Assembly (NCBI RefSeq): GCF_900215205.1
Contig: NZ_OBDY01000037.1
Coordinates: forward strand, 39,687 to 103,686
Length of the DNA stretch: 64,000 nucleotides
From: Paractinoplanes atraurantiacus
GTDB taxonomy: Bacteria > Actinomycetota > Actinomycetes > Mycobacteriales > Micromonosporaceae
Direction of reading: 5' to 3'
A program made the translations under genes and the position numbers. The notes beneath the pieces are model-generated. The model made no database searches. It was not told the DNA's origin and saw only the letters and a program-made list of their open reading frames with translations. Shown here in pieces: positions 1-8,538 of this stretch. Within the stretch, counting starts at the first letter, position 1; each line of letters opens with the position of its first letter.

Positions 1-527
1 GTCGCGTAGGCGTTCTGATACGTCGCCAGCGGCCAGTCCCGATCGGTGTAGTCGTAGCGGATCGGCCGCCCGTGCCGCGCCAGATAATCGACTCTCGTTC
101 CAGGCACGTCGGCTTTCGCCGTCCAGAGCCTTGAGGTGTACGGATGGAGCAGAGTGACCGCCCCTTCGGGCACCGGGAGCCGCAGCCCCGCCCGCGCCGG
201 CCCCGTGCCCGGCGCGAACGGGGCCGTGCTGCCCCCGGCGGACCGGCGCAGCTCCACCAGCCACGACCCGTCGGCGTGCTCGGTCGAGACGTGCACGACC
301 AGCCCGTCCTCGGTGTCGATCGCGGCCGGCACGGTGGCCGAGTTGTTCACCACCAGCAGGTCGCCGGCCTCGAGGATCCGCGGCAGCTCCGGGAACCGGT
401 GGTGACTGACCGCCGCGCCCCGGCTCACCAGCAGCCGTACGTCCTCGCGCCGCCGCCCCCGCGCCTCGGCCGGCTCCCGCGCCTCGAGGTCGGCCGGCAG
501 CTCGAAGTCGAGGGTGGCCGTGGTCAT
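1..527 (-). CDS. QueA-like S-adenosylmethionine:tRNA ribosyltransferase-isomerase, partial
   Basis: The reading frame enters from the left edge, so the C-terminal part is missing; about 175 residues are visible. It starts MTTATLDFELPADLEA and continues with HHRFPELP and AGDLLVVNNSATVPA, which matches the N-terminal layout of QueA (D-F-x-L-P start, then the S-H-R-x-F and D-L-L-V-x-N-x-T segments). QueA transfers and isomerises the ribosyl part of S-adenosylmethionine onto 7-deazaguanine in tRNA to make epoxyqueuosine. The visible end reads PIRYDYTDRDWPLATYQ. The ATG overlaps the stop of the upstream short-chain dehydrogenase by four bases, so the two are probably cotranscribed. Actinobacterial homologues are often divergent, and a true queuosine role is not proven here. 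Confidence 0.8.
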   Translation of the reverse strand, partial: MTTATLDFELPADLEAREPAEARGRRREDVRLLVSRGAAVSHHRFPELPRILEAGDLLVVNNSATVPAAIDTEDGLVVHVSTEHADGSWLVELRRSAGGSTAPFAPGTGPARAGLRLPVPEGAVTLLHPYTSRLWTAKADVPGTRVDYLARHGRPIRYDYTDRDWPLATYQNAYA

Positions 528-1249
528 CGTGCCCCTTCGACGGCCGGCAGATCGGACGCGGCGTACCGCCCGGAGGCGGGGCGCGCCCGCAGCAGCCCCA
601 GCAGGTGCGGCACCACGGTCTCGGGCGGCGGCAGATGCGAGATGTCCTCGCCGGGCGCGGCCTGCTGGTAGAGGCGGGTGCGCATCTCGCCCGGGTCGAC
701 GCTCCACACCCGTACATCAGGCTCCTCGAGCGCGAGCACCGCGCCCGCATGGTCCAAGGCCGCCTTGGCGGCCCCGTAGCCACCCCAGCCCTCGTAGGCC
801 TCGACGGCCGCGTCCGAACTGATGTTGAGGATCGCGCCGCCGGACGGCGAACGGCGCAACTGCGGCAGCAGCAGCTGGGTCAGGGCGATCGGCGCGAGGG
901 CGTTCACCTCGAAGGTCTCCAGCAGCGCGGGCAGCGGGAAGGTGGCCAGGGCCGGCAGCGGCGAGCCACCCAGCACGGACGCGTTGTTGACGAGCAGATC
1001 GGCCCCGCCCAGCTGGCCGGCGGCGACGGCCAGGACGGCCCGGTGGTCGTCGTCGACGACGTCACCGGGGATGGCGATGACGGTCGTGCGCTGCCCGAGC
1101 TCGGCCGCGATCACGTCGAGGTCCCCGGCGGTCCGCGCGTCGAGCACGAGACGCCAGCCGGCCGCGGCCAGTCCCCGGGCCAGCGCCGCGCCCAGTCCGC
1201 GGGAGGCGCCGGTGATGACGGCGACCGGTGTCGTGTTGTCGTTGGTCAT
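524..1249 (-). CDS. short-chain dehydrogenase/reductase (SDR)
   Basis: A 241-residue protein starting MTNDNTTPVAVITGASRG. It has the SDR Rossmann nucleotide-binding motif TGASRGLG, the NNAS segment (VNNASVLGG), a catalytic Ser and the YxxxK pair in WGGYGAAKAALDHAG. It should be a cytosolic NAD(P)H-dependent oxidoreductase; the substrate cannot be read from sequence. I chose the ATG just before VAVITGASRG because SDRs normally start a few residues before this strand; the frame is open 27 codons further upstream. It overlaps the downstream QueA-like gene by four bases (ATGA), suggesting translational coupling. Confidence 0.9.
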   Translation of the reverse strand: MTNDNTTPVAVITGASRGLGAALARGLAAAGWRLVLDARTAGDLDVIAAELGQRTTVIAIPGDVVDDDHRAVLAVAAGQLGGADLLVNNASVLGGSPLPALATFPLPALLETFEVNALAPIALTQLLLPQLRRSPSGGAILNISSDAAVEAYEGWGGYGAAKAALDHAGAVLALEEPDVRVWSVDPGEMRTRLYQQAAPGEDISHLPPPETVVPHLLGLLRARPASGRYAASDLPAVEGAR

Positions 1250-1413
1250 GCCGTCGACCCTGCCCCGCATCGATCGCCGCCGAATCGGGCCAGGGACGGC
1301 TTCGCCCCGGGACCTTGGTCCTAGGACCATCGGCGCAGGGCTTTTTGTCAGAGGCCGCGACTAGGGTGAGCGCGTGAACTTCTCGCGGGCCCGGGCGATG
1401 AGCGGGTGATCTG

Positions 1414-2544
1414 ATGAGCGACGAGCTGCACGTCGCGCGGCGTCTGTCGGCCGCGGTGCTGGCGGTCAGCGACCGGCTGACCGTTCCCGAGGTGCTGCAG
1501 ACGATCGTCGACACGGCCCGCGAGCTGGCCGGGGCGCGCTATGCGGCGCTGGGCGTCCCCGACGAGGCCGGCTCGTTCGCGCAGTTCGTGGTCTCCGGCG
1601 TCAGCGCCGAGGTGCAGGCCGCGATCGGCCCGCTCCCCCGCCAGCACGGCTTCCTCGCGGTCATGCTGCGTGACCCGGCCACCCAGCGGGTGGCCGACAT
1701 CCGGGCCGACCCGCGCTTCCACTGGTGGCCGGCCGCCCATCCGGTGCTCGAGGCCTTCCTCGGCGTGCCCATCATCAGCGGCGACGAGATCCTCGGCGCG
1801 CTCTATCTGGCCAACAAGTCCGGCGGCTTCACCGACGCCGACGAGGAACTGGTCGGTGTGCTGGCCGCCCACGCCGCCATCGCCCTGACCCACGCCCGCC
1901 TCTACGCGCGCAACCGCGAGCTCACCATCGCCGAGGAGCGCGCCCGCATCGCCCACGACCTGCACGACGCGGTCGCCCAGCGGCTGTTCGGGCTGCGCCT
2001 GACCGCCCAGGCCGCCGACGTCCTGCTCGACCGCGACCCGGCCGCCGCCCGCCGCCACCTGACCGAGGTGACCACCTTGGCCAAGGAGGCCACCGAGGAG
2101 TTGCAGGCCGCCGTCCAGGAGCTGCGCCCGGCCGACCTGGCCACCGACGGCCTGCCCGCCGCCCTGCGCAAACAGGTCAGCATCCTCGACCGCGCCTACA
2201 ACGGCGCCCCCCACCTCACCTACGGCGACGACGACCCGCCCGAGCTGCCCATGCCCGCCCGCACGGTCCTGTTCCGCGTGGCTCAGGAGGCCCTGCACAA
2301 CGCCGTCCGCCACGCCAAGGCCACCACGGTCCGGGTTCGCCTTCAGACCCACGACCCCGATGTCGTACGCCTGGAGATAGCCGACGACGGCCAGGGCTTC
2401 GACGTCGCCGCCACCCTGAAGGCCGGCCGCAGCCTGGGCCTGCGCTCCATGCGCGAACGAGCCTGCGCCATCCGGGCCACCTTGACGGTCGACTCCACCC
2501 CGGGACAAGGCACCACGGTCCGCTTGGAGGCCCGCCATGCTTGA
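1414..2544 (+). CDS. GAF-domain sensor histidine kinase, NarL-type partner
   Basis: A 376-residue soluble kinase with no membrane segment. Residues about 20-165 form a GAF domain (GARYAALGVPDE, FLGVPIISGDEILGALYLANK). A HisKA_3 dimerisation helix follows with RIAHDLHDAVAQRLFGL, where His184 is the expected phosphorylation site. The C-terminal HATPase domain has the N box (HNAVRHAKA), the G1 box DDGQGFD and the G2 region SLGLRSMRERA. It probably senses a small ligand or redox state through GAF and phosphorylates the response regulator that overlaps its end by eight bases. The same GAF-kinase layout is common in actinomycetes, where several lack a known signal. Confidence 0.93.
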   Translation: MSDELHVARRLSAAVLAVSDRLTVPEVLQTIVDTARELAGARYAALGVPDEAGSFAQFVVSGVSAEVQAAIGPLPRQHGFLAVMLRDPATQRVADIRADPRFHWWPAAHPVLEAFLGVPIISGDEILGALYLANKSGGFTDADEELVGVLAAHAAIALTHARLYARNRELTIAEERARIAHDLHDAVAQRLFGLRLTAQAADVLLDRDPAAARRHLTEVTTLAKEATEELQAAVQELRPADLATDGLPAALRKQVSILDRAYNGAPHLTYGDDDPPELPMPARTVLFRVAQEALHNAVRHAKATTVRVRLQTHDPDVVRLEIADDGQGFDVAATLKAGRSLGLRSMRERACAIRATLTVDSTPGQGTTVRLEARHA

Positions 2545-3208
2545 CCTTCAGGTCGCCCACCGCGCCACGCCTCCGCACATCCGCGTGCTGATCGTGGACG
2601 ACCATCCGGCCGTGCGGCGGGGGTTGCGCACCTTTCTGGAGCTCGCGGGGGATCTGGAGGTGGTCGGCGAGGCGGCCGACGGGCCGACCGCGCTGGAGCT
2701 GATCGCCGAGACCGGGCCCGAGGTCGTGCTGCTCGACATGGTGCTGCCGGGCATGGACGGCGTCGAGGTGCTGCGGGAGTTGCGCCGCCGGGAGCTGCCG
2801 GCCCGGGTGCTCGTGGTCACCAGCTTCACCGACCGGGCCCGCCTGATACCGGCCGTGCGGGCCGGCGCCCGCGGCTATCTGTCCAAAGACGTCGACCCCA
2901 ACGCCCTGGTCGCGGCCGTCCGCTCGGTCGCCGCCGGCCACCTGCTGCTCGAACCCGACGTCGCCGCCGGGCTGCTCGGCGGGCCGGCCGAGGAGCCGGC
3001 CCTGACCGCCCGCGAGCGCGACGTCCTGGCCCTGCTGGCCGAGGGCCGCTCCAACCGCGAGATCGCCCGGGCCCTGGTCGTGGCCGAGAAGACGGTGAAG
3101 ACCCACGTCTCCAGCATCCTTCTGAAGCTCGGCCTGGCCGACCGCACCCAGGCCGCCCTGCACGCCGTCCGCACCGGCCTGGCCTCCGGAGGTGATAGAC
3201 GGGCGTAG
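2537..3208 (+). CDS. LuxR/NarL-family response regulator
   Basis: A 223-residue DNA-binding response regulator. The receiver domain begins IRVLIVDDHPAVRRGL; the phospho-acceptor is Asp67 in VVLLDMVLPGMDG, and the conserved Lys is in YLSKDVDP. The C-terminal LuxR helix-turn-helix reads LTARERDVLALLAEG...NREIARALVVAEKTVKTHV. It overlaps the kinase gene by eight bases, so the pair should be one operon and a cognate two-component system. The first 13 residues before the receiver are longer than usual, so a later start is possible. Target genes are unknown; the adjacent HTH membrane gene starts 15 bases downstream and may be a target or a third member. Confidence 0.93.
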   Translation: MLDLQVAHRATPPHIRVLIVDDHPAVRRGLRTFLELAGDLEVVGEAADGPTALELIAETGPEVVLLDMVLPGMDGVEVLRELRRRELPARVLVVTSFTDRARLIPAVRAGARGYLSKDVDPNALVAAVRSVAAGHLLLEPDVAAGLLGGPAEEPALTARERDVLALLAEGRSNREIARALVVAEKTVKTHVSSILLKLGLADRTQAALHAVRTGLASGGDRRA

Positions 3209-3223
3209 TTATAGTGACCGGCG

Positions 3224-4291
3224 ATGCCGAGTTCCTCTGTAGACATGCCTTCGCCGGTGCGGACGGCCGACGACTTCGTTGCCGAGCTGCGGCAGCTTCG
3301 GGTGCGCGCCGGCAACCCCTCGCTGCGGCAGCTGAGCCGGCTCGCCGACCAGCGGATCGCGGCCGCCCGCGGTGAGATCCGGCCCGATCCGCTGCCGCCG
3401 AGCACCACCTCGGAAGTGCTGGCGGGCAAACGGCTGCCGCGGCTTCCCCGGTACGAGTTCGTCGAGTCGTTCGTGACGGCCTGCCTGCGGGCCGGCGGCC
3501 AGGACGAGCCGGCCATCGCGGCCGAGGTCGCCCGCTGGCGCGCCGCCTGGTGCACGCTGTCCGAGCAGGAGACGGCGGCCGGGCTCGCATCGGCTGGGGC
3601 GACGCCGGCCGGGGCCGCGCCGAACCGGCCGCGCCGAGGCGTGGCGCCGCCACTGGTCGCTGTCATCTTCGTGGCCGGCATCGGCGTCGGCGTGCTCGGC
3701 GCCCGGGCCTGGCCCGGCCGGCAGGACCCGGCCGCGGCGCCGCCCGCCGGGTCGCAGGCGGCCGGAGCGCAGGGTGCCGGAGCGCAGGCCGCCGGGGCAC
3801 AGGCCGCCGGGGCACAGGCCGCCGCGGCGCCGGACACCTGCCTGCCGTCCGATCACCCCGCGCCGGCCGGGCCGGACGTGCTGAGCCGGGCGGCCGCCGC
3901 CTGGTGGGCCAACGACACCGAAGCGGCCTCCGTGAGCGGTGGAGAAGGCCACCGCTTCCGGGCCGACGTGGCCACCGGCACCAAGACCCCCGGCGACGTC
4001 GTCATCGTGAAGAGCGACGTCGACCTGGTGCAGGGCCGCCCGTACACCCTGGCCTTCACCGCCAGCACCGACCGGGCCACCACGATCCGGGTCCGGGTGC
4101 AGGACAGCCCGCCCACCTATCAGGAGTCGTACACCCGCGACCTGCCGGTCGACACCACCGCCTGCCGCCACGAATACCGTTTCGTCGCCGCCCGGACCAG
4201 CGCCCACTCGGAGCTGACCTTCCAGGTCGGCGGCCACGCCGAGGACTTCCGCCTCGAGGTGGCCGACGTCGCCCTGGTCGAGGCCGCTTAG
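3224..4291 (+). CDS. HTH-domain membrane protein with extracellular CBM-like domain
   Basis: A 355-residue protein of three parts. Residues about 15-110 (DDFVAELRQLRVRAGNPSLRQLSRLADQ) resemble the helix-turn-helix N-terminus common to many actinobacterial XRE-like membrane proteins. One transmembrane helix follows (PLVAVIFVAGIGVGVLGARA), then an Ala/Gly/Gln-rich stalk, then about 140 residues of beta-sandwich character (DVATGTKTPGDVVIVKS, YTLAFTASTD, TTIRVRVQD) resembling carbohydrate-binding CBM4/9-type folds. The topology places the HTH in the cytosol and the sandwich outside. It starts 15 bases after the response regulator, suggesting cotranscription, and its 3' end overlaps the convergent acyl-CoA oxidase-like gene by four bases. 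I recognise the architecture, not a specific function. Confidence 0.8.
   Translation: MPSSSVDMPSPVRTADDFVAELRQLRVRAGNPSLRQLSRLADQRIAAARGEIRPDPLPPSTTSEVLAGKRLPRLPRYEFVESFVTACLRAGGQDEPAIAAEVARWRAAWCTLSEQETAAGLASAGATPAGAAPNRPRRGVAPPLVAVIFVAGIGVGVLGARAWPGRQDPAAAPPAGSQAAGAQGAGAQAAGAQAAGAQAAAAPDTCLPSDHPAPAGPDVLSRAAAAWWANDTEAASVSGGEGHRFRADVATGTKTPGDVVIVKSDVDLVQGRPYTLAFTASTDRATTIRVRVQDSPPTYQESYTRDLPVDTTACRHEYRFVAARTSAHSELTFQVGGHAEDFRLEVADVALVEAA
3758..3817 (+). repeat. 15-bp in-frame tandem repeats in stalk
   Basis: Four 15-base units encode repeats of the form (A/G)AGAQ or AAGAQ; the last two units are identical. They form the flexible stalk between membrane helix and outer domain of the surrounding gene and could vary in number between strains. 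Confidence 0.75.
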
Positions 4292-6240
4292 CCCTCGGCG
4301 TCGTGCTTGGCCATCGTCTCCTGGCGGTCGGGCTCCTCGCGCAGGATCGCCGCGTCGAGCCACGTGTCGGGCAGGCCGAAGCCGTCGACCAGTGTCGCCA
4401 TGTGCGGGCGCAGCTCGCGCAGCAGGTCGTTGACGGCGCCGGTGACCGCCTTGGAGCGGGCCGGGGTCAGGCGCTGGTGTTCGAGGAACCAGCCGCGGTC
4501 GGCCTCGATGGTGGTCAGCGCGTACAGGTCGCAGACCTTCGACAGCAAGGCCTTCACGTCCGGGTCGCCGGTGCGCTCGATGCCGGCGACGAAAGCTTCC
4601 AGCACCACCCGGTCGATGTGCGCGGTCGCCGTCTTCAGCACGTGGTCCTGCACGTCGTTGAAGATGTCGAACTGCCGGTCCTTCTTGGTGGCCGCGCCCT
4701 TGCGCAGGCGGCGGATCACACCCTCGAGGACGTGTTTCTCGCGGTCCTCCAGCATCTTGAGCTGCCAGCCGCGGTCGGTCAGCGCCACCTCGTCGCCGCG
4801 GCCGGGCACCGCGTCGACCAGGCGCTGGATGAGCGAGCGGGCCGCCGTGCGCTCCAGCATCATCTCGCGCACCTGGTCGGCCACGAACGCCGTACGCCCC
4901 CAGCCGTCGAGCGAGCCGAAGGCGTCGCGATAGCCGGTGAGCAGGCCTTTCGCCACCAGCTGGAGCAGGACGGTGTTGTCGCCCTCGAAGGTGGTGAACA
5001 CGTCGGTGTCGGCCTTGAGGCCGGGCAGGCGGTTCTCCGAGAGATAGCCGGCGCCGCCGCACGCCTCGCGGCACATCTGGATGGTGTGGGTGGCGTGCCA
5101 TGTCTGCGCGGCCTTGAGGCCGGCCGCCCGTGACTCGAGCTCGCGCTGGTCGTGCTCGGCCGCGCCGGCCCCGGCCACCTGCACCGCGTGCATCTTGGTG
5201 ACCAGTTCCTCCTGGCCGAAGTGCAGGGCGTACGACTTGGCCAGGGCGACCAGGAGCTTGCGCTGGTGGGCCAGGTAGTCGTTGAGGACGACCTCGCGGT
5301 CGTGGCCGGGCGCGCCGAACTGGCGGCGGACGTCGCCGTAGCGGACCGCGATGGTCAGCGCGACCTTGGTCGCGGCCGAGGAGGCACCGCCGACGCTGAC
5401 CCGGCCCCGCACGAGGGTGCCGAGCATGGTGAAGAAGCGGCGGGTGTCGTTCTCGATCGGGCTGGAATACGTGCCGTCCTCGGCGACCTGGCCGTAGCGG
5501 TCGAGGAGCATGTCGCGGGGCACGCTGACGTGGTCGAAGCTGAGCCGGCCGTTGTCGACGCCGAGCAACCCGGCCTTGTGCCGGTCGTCGCCGATGGTGA
5601 CGCCGGGCATCGGGTCGCCCTGCGCGTCGCGGATCGGGACCAGGAAGGCGTGCACGCCCTTGGGCGATCCCTGAGTGATCAGCTGCGCGAACACCACGGC
5701 CATCCGGCCGTCGCGGGCGGCGTTGCCGATGTAGTCCTTGCGGGCCGCCTCGTGCGGTGTGTGCAGGTCGAATGTCTGAGACGACGGGTCATAAGTGCAT
5801 GTGGTGCGCAGACGGTGGACGTCGGAGCCGTGACCGGTCTCGGTCATCGCGAAGCAGCCCATGAGCTCGGCCGACATGATGTCGCGGACGTACGCCTCGT
5901 GGTGGCGATGGGTGCCCAGGGCGGAGACGGCGCCGCCGAACAGGCCCCACTGCACGCCCGCCTTCACCATCAGCGAGAGGTCGACATGCCCGAGCATCTC
6001 GGCCGCGACCACCGCCGCGCCCGGGTCGAAACTACCGCCGTACTCCGAAGGGAATGCCGCAGTGACCCCGAGATCGCCGGGCAGTTCGGCGAGCAGACCG
6101 GTGATGCGTGACCGGGCCTGCTCGATGCTCTCGCCCGGCACCGGCGTGAACCGGCTGTCGTCGAGCCTCTCGCGGGCGGCCCGGCGGATGTGCGCCCAGC
6201 GCCCGTCGAGCACGTCGCGCAGCGCAGCAGCGTCAACCAT
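4288..6240 (-). CDS. acyl-CoA dehydrogenase/oxidase-like flavoenzyme
   Basis: A protein of 650 residues, longer than usual acyl-CoA dehydrogenases (about 380-400) and close to acyl-CoA oxidases in size. It has the middle-domain motif CFAMTETGHGSDV that contacts FAD and substrate, and the oxidase-like stretch EACGGAGYLSENRLPG followed by FTTFEGDNTVLLQLVAKGLL. It should oxidise acyl-CoA at the alpha-beta bond in fatty-acid breakdown. I chose the ATG at 6240 because a strong AGGGGGT ribosome site precedes it; the longer frame to 6270 would run through the operator. It is divergent from two TetR genes across two perfect palindromes, so it is very likely repressed by the first of them and induced by an acyl-CoA. 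Confidence 0.92.
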   Translation of the reverse strand: MVDAAALRDVLDGRWAHIRRAARERLDDSRFTPVPGESIEQARSRITGLLAELPGDLGVTAAFPSEYGGSFDPGAAVVAAEMLGHVDLSLMVKAGVQWGLFGGAVSALGTHRHHEAYVRDIMSAELMGCFAMTETGHGSDVHRLRTTCTYDPSSQTFDLHTPHEAARKDYIGNAARDGRMAVVFAQLITQGSPKGVHAFLVPIRDAQGDPMPGVTIGDDRHKAGLLGVDNGRLSFDHVSVPRDMLLDRYGQVAEDGTYSSPIENDTRRFFTMLGTLVRGRVSVGGASSAATKVALTIAVRYGDVRRQFGAPGHDREVVLNDYLAHQRKLLVALAKSYALHFGQEELVTKMHAVQVAGAGAAEHDQRELESRAAGLKAAQTWHATHTIQMCREACGGAGYLSENRLPGLKADTDVFTTFEGDNTVLLQLVAKGLLTGYRDAFGSLDGWGRTAFVADQVREMMLERTAARSLIQRLVDAVPGRGDEVALTDRGWQLKMLEDREKHVLEGVIRRLRKGAATKKDRQFDIFNDVQDHVLKTATAHIDRVVLEAFVAGIERTGDPDVKALLSKVCDLYALTTIEADRGWFLEHQRLTPARSKAVTGAVNDLLRELRPHMATLVDGFGLPDTWLDAAILREEPDRQETMAKHDAEG

Positions 6241-6252
6241 CGCAACCCCCTT

Positions 6253-6290
6253 GGTACAGCTTGTACCCAACCGTGGGTACAGACTGTACC
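6253..6290. promoter_or_regulatory. two GGTACA-N3-TGTACC operators
   Basis: Two perfect inverted repeats, GGTACAGCTTGTACC at 6253-6267 and GGTACAGACTGTACC at 6276-6290, lie 23 bases centre to centre in the short gap between the acyl-CoA oxidase-like gene and the first TetR gene. Their position and symmetry fit a TetR repressor controlling both directions. Confidence 0.85.
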
Positions 6291-6305
6291 AGTTAAGGTG
6301 AGCGC

Positions 6306-6920
6306 ATGAGCTCTGCCGCCGTCAGGAAGGACACCGTCGCCGCGCGGCGAGCCGGCGGCGTCAATCACCGGGAGCGGATCGTCGCGGCGGCCGTCCAGGC
6401 GATCGAGGAGCACGGCAGCGACCCCGGCCTGGCCGTCATCGCCGACCTCGCGGGCCTGCCCCGCCCGCACGTCTACCGGCACTTCACCGGCAAGGACGAG
6501 CTCGACCAGGCGGTGGCCCGCCAGGCGGCCAAGATGCTCGGCGCCTGGATCCGCCCCTCGCTGACCGTGCGCGGCACCCCGCCCGAGGTCATCGACGGCC
6601 TGGTCGCCCGCGTGCTTCAGTGGGCCGCCTTCCACCCCAACCTCTACCGCTTCCGGGTGCGCCTGAGCCCCGGCGAGGCCGTCCCCCAGCTCACCCGCGC
6701 CCTGGCCGCCTATGTCCGCACGCCCCCGTCCGAGCACGTCGTGGCCGGCGTGATCGGCCTGGTCGACGCCAGCGTCCTGTGGTGGTTCGACCACCGCGAC
6801 GAGATCGACCAGGACGCGTTGAGCGCCTCCCTCTCGGCCCAGGTCTGGCTGCTGCTGGCCGCCGCCCTGACGACTCTCGACCCCCACGCGCCGCTGACCC
6901 CGTCCTACCCGGAGGCGTGA
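6306..6920 (+). CDS. TetR-family regulator, likely repressor of the divergent acyl-CoA gene
   Basis: A 204-residue protein. The N-terminal TetR helix-turn-helix reads RERIVAAAVQAIEEHG, VIADLAGLPRPHVYRHFTGKDELDQAVA. The C-terminal half is the ligand-binding domain. The gene starts 16 bases after two perfect palindromes that also cover the promoter side of the acyl-CoA oxidase-like gene, so autoregulation plus control of that gene is the simplest reading. It is followed one base after its stop by a second TetR gene. Confidence 0.9.
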   Translation: MSSAAVRKDTVAARRAGGVNHRERIVAAAVQAIEEHGSDPGLAVIADLAGLPRPHVYRHFTGKDELDQAVARQAAKMLGAWIRPSLTVRGTPPEVIDGLVARVLQWAAFHPNLYRFRVRLSPGEAVPQLTRALAAYVRTPPSEHVVAGVIGLVDASVLWWFDHRDEIDQDALSASLSAQVWLLLAAALTTLDPHAPLTPSYPEA

Positions 6921-6921
6921 C

Positions 6922-7566
6922 GTGCGCGCACGTCCCTCGCTCAGCCCCGAGCTGATCATCGACGCCGCCAGCCGCCTCGCCGCCACCGCCGGGGCCGAGG
7001 CGCTGACCGTGCGCCGGCTGGGCAAGGAGCTCGGCGCCGACCCGACCGCGGTCTACCGCCATTTCCGCGACCGCGACGAGATCGTCCTCGAGGTGGCCGA
7101 CCGCCTGATCGGCCAGATCATCGAAGAGCTGCCGCCCGGCCTGCCGTGGCGCGCCCGCCTGGAATGGCTGGGCCGCCGGCTGGTGCGCACCTTCGTCGAG
7201 CATCCGGCGATCGCCCCGACGGTCGCGATGCGCACGACCCGGCGTCCCGGAGAGTTCCGCACCGTCGAGGTGATCCTGGGCGCGCTGCGCGAGGCCGGGC
7301 TTTCCGGCGAGCTCGCGGCGGTGCAACACCGGGTCTTCGCCGACACCTTGTTATCGTACGCCGGCATGTGCGGCGGCTACGCCGCACTGGAGGAGTCGAG
7401 CCGCCGCGGCGACGAGTCCGCGTGGACCCACGAATATCAGGCCCTGCCCACAGCCGACTTCCCCAACATCGCCGCCATCGCCCCCCACTTCGCCGCCGTC
7501 GACGACGACGTCGTCCTCACCGGCCTGCTGACGGCCCTGCTGGACAACATCGAGCGGCTCGCCTGA
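6922..7566 (+). CDS. TetR-family regulator
   Basis: A 214-residue protein with a GTG start located one base after the preceding TetR stop, with GGAGG inside the preceding gene end as ribosome site. The DNA-binding part reads IIDAASRLAATAGAEALTVRRLGKELGADPTAVYRHFRDRDEI, a TetR fold with TetR_C-type C-terminus. Two different TetR genes in one operon suggests that this one answers another ligand or controls a distant target. The SIS-domain gene follows 35 bases later. Confidence 0.9.
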   Translation: MRARPSLSPELIIDAASRLAATAGAEALTVRRLGKELGADPTAVYRHFRDRDEIVLEVADRLIGQIIEELPPGLPWRARLEWLGRRLVRTFVEHPAIAPTVAMRTTRRPGEFRTVEVILGALREAGLSGELAAVQHRVFADTLLSYAGMCGGYAALEESSRRGDESAWTHEYQALPTADFPNIAAIAPHFAAVDDDVVLTGLLTALLDNIERLA

Positions 7567-7601
7567 CCCGCAAGCACCGCGCCTTCGGCGAGGATGGCCG
7601 G

Positions 7602-8531
7602 ATGACCACAGCACTCGCGTCGATGATCGCCGCCCAGCCGGACGTCATCTCCGCCCTCGCCGCCGAGCCCGTGACCGCGGCCGACCGCCTCGCCGACGGC
7701 CGCCGGATCTGGCTCATCGGCACCGGCACCAGCCTGCACGCCGCCGAACTGGGCGCCTCCGCGCTGGAGACCGCCGGCCTCGACGCGCGGGCGATCGCCG
7801 CCAACCGCTTCACCACGCCCCGCCCCGGTGACGCCGCCATCGTCATCACCCACACCGGCCGGACCGCCCACGCGCTGCGCGCCCGCCAACTCGTGCTGGA
7901 CGCCGGCCTCCCCCTCGTCTCGATCACCGGCCCGGACGTCGACTGGCCGGACGCCGTGCGCACGCCCGTCGCCGAGAAGTCCGAGACCTACACGGTCAGC
8001 TACACCGCCGCCCTCACCGTCCTCGCCGGCATCGCCCACCGCCTCGGCGCTCCCGGCCTCGGCCCTTCGAAGATCCAGGACACGGCCGACGCCGTACGCG
8101 GGGTGCTCGCCGACCCGGGCATCGACGCCATCCCGATCCCCGCGCGCGCCATGGCCATCGTCGGCCCCGGCGACTGGTCGGTGACCGCCCGCGAGGCCGC
8201 CCTGAAGATCCGCGAGGGCGCCCGCCTCCTGTGCGAGGGCTTCGACCCCGACCGCCTGCTGCACGGCGCCGCCGTCCCCTACGGCTCCGCCGACTCCTTG
8301 CTGGCCCTGGCCCCATCCGACGAGCTGACGGCCGGCCTGGCCCACGCCGCCCGCGTCTCCGGCCTGGGCGTCTTCCTGCTGCCCGCCCCCGGCGACGGCC
8401 TGCTGGCCCAGATCCCGATGACCGTGCGCCTTCAGCTGCTGGCCTTGCGCTTCGCCCGCCAGCGCGCCCAGAACGCCGACATCGCCATCACCGGCGCCTG
8501 GGCCGACCACGCCTTGTGGGAGGCCCTCTGA
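7602..8531 (+). CDS. SIS-domain protein (aminosugar isomerase/deaminase-like)
   Basis: A 309-residue protein with two sugar-isomerase (SIS) modules: RIWLIGTGTSLHAAELGA near residue 35, and AMAIVGPGDWSVTAREAALKIREG near residue 185, with DRLLHGAAVPYG after it. This matches the GlmS isomerase-domain/AgaS-type family that binds phosphosugars such as glucosamine- or fructose-6-phosphate. There is no glutaminase domain. I chose the ATG at 7602 (MTTALASMIAAQPD) because the upstream extension in this frame overlaps the TetR gene. Role in aminosugar metabolism is inferred from the family only. Confidence 0.87.
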   Translation: MTTALASMIAAQPDVISALAAEPVTAADRLADGRRIWLIGTGTSLHAAELGASALETAGLDARAIAANRFTTPRPGDAAIVITHTGRTAHALRARQLVLDAGLPLVSITGPDVDWPDAVRTPVAEKSETYTVSYTAALTVLAGIAHRLGAPGLGPSKIQDTADAVRGVLADPGIDAIPIPARAMAIVGPGDWSVTAREAALKIREGARLLCEGFDPDRLLHGAAVPYGSADSLLALAPSDELTAGLAHAARVSGLGVFLLPAPGDGLLAQIPMTVRLQLLALRFARQRAQNADIAITGAWADHALWEAL

Positions 8532-8538
8532 GCCGCGA

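Noticed and set aside
3758..3817. Tandem repeats considered as a regulatory or CRISPR-like array
   Set aside because: They are in frame, encode a low-complexity stalk and have no spacers.
7146..7601. Extension of the SIS gene into the upstream TetR gene
   Set aside because: Overlap with a real gene in another frame; the ATG at 7602 begins the conserved protein.
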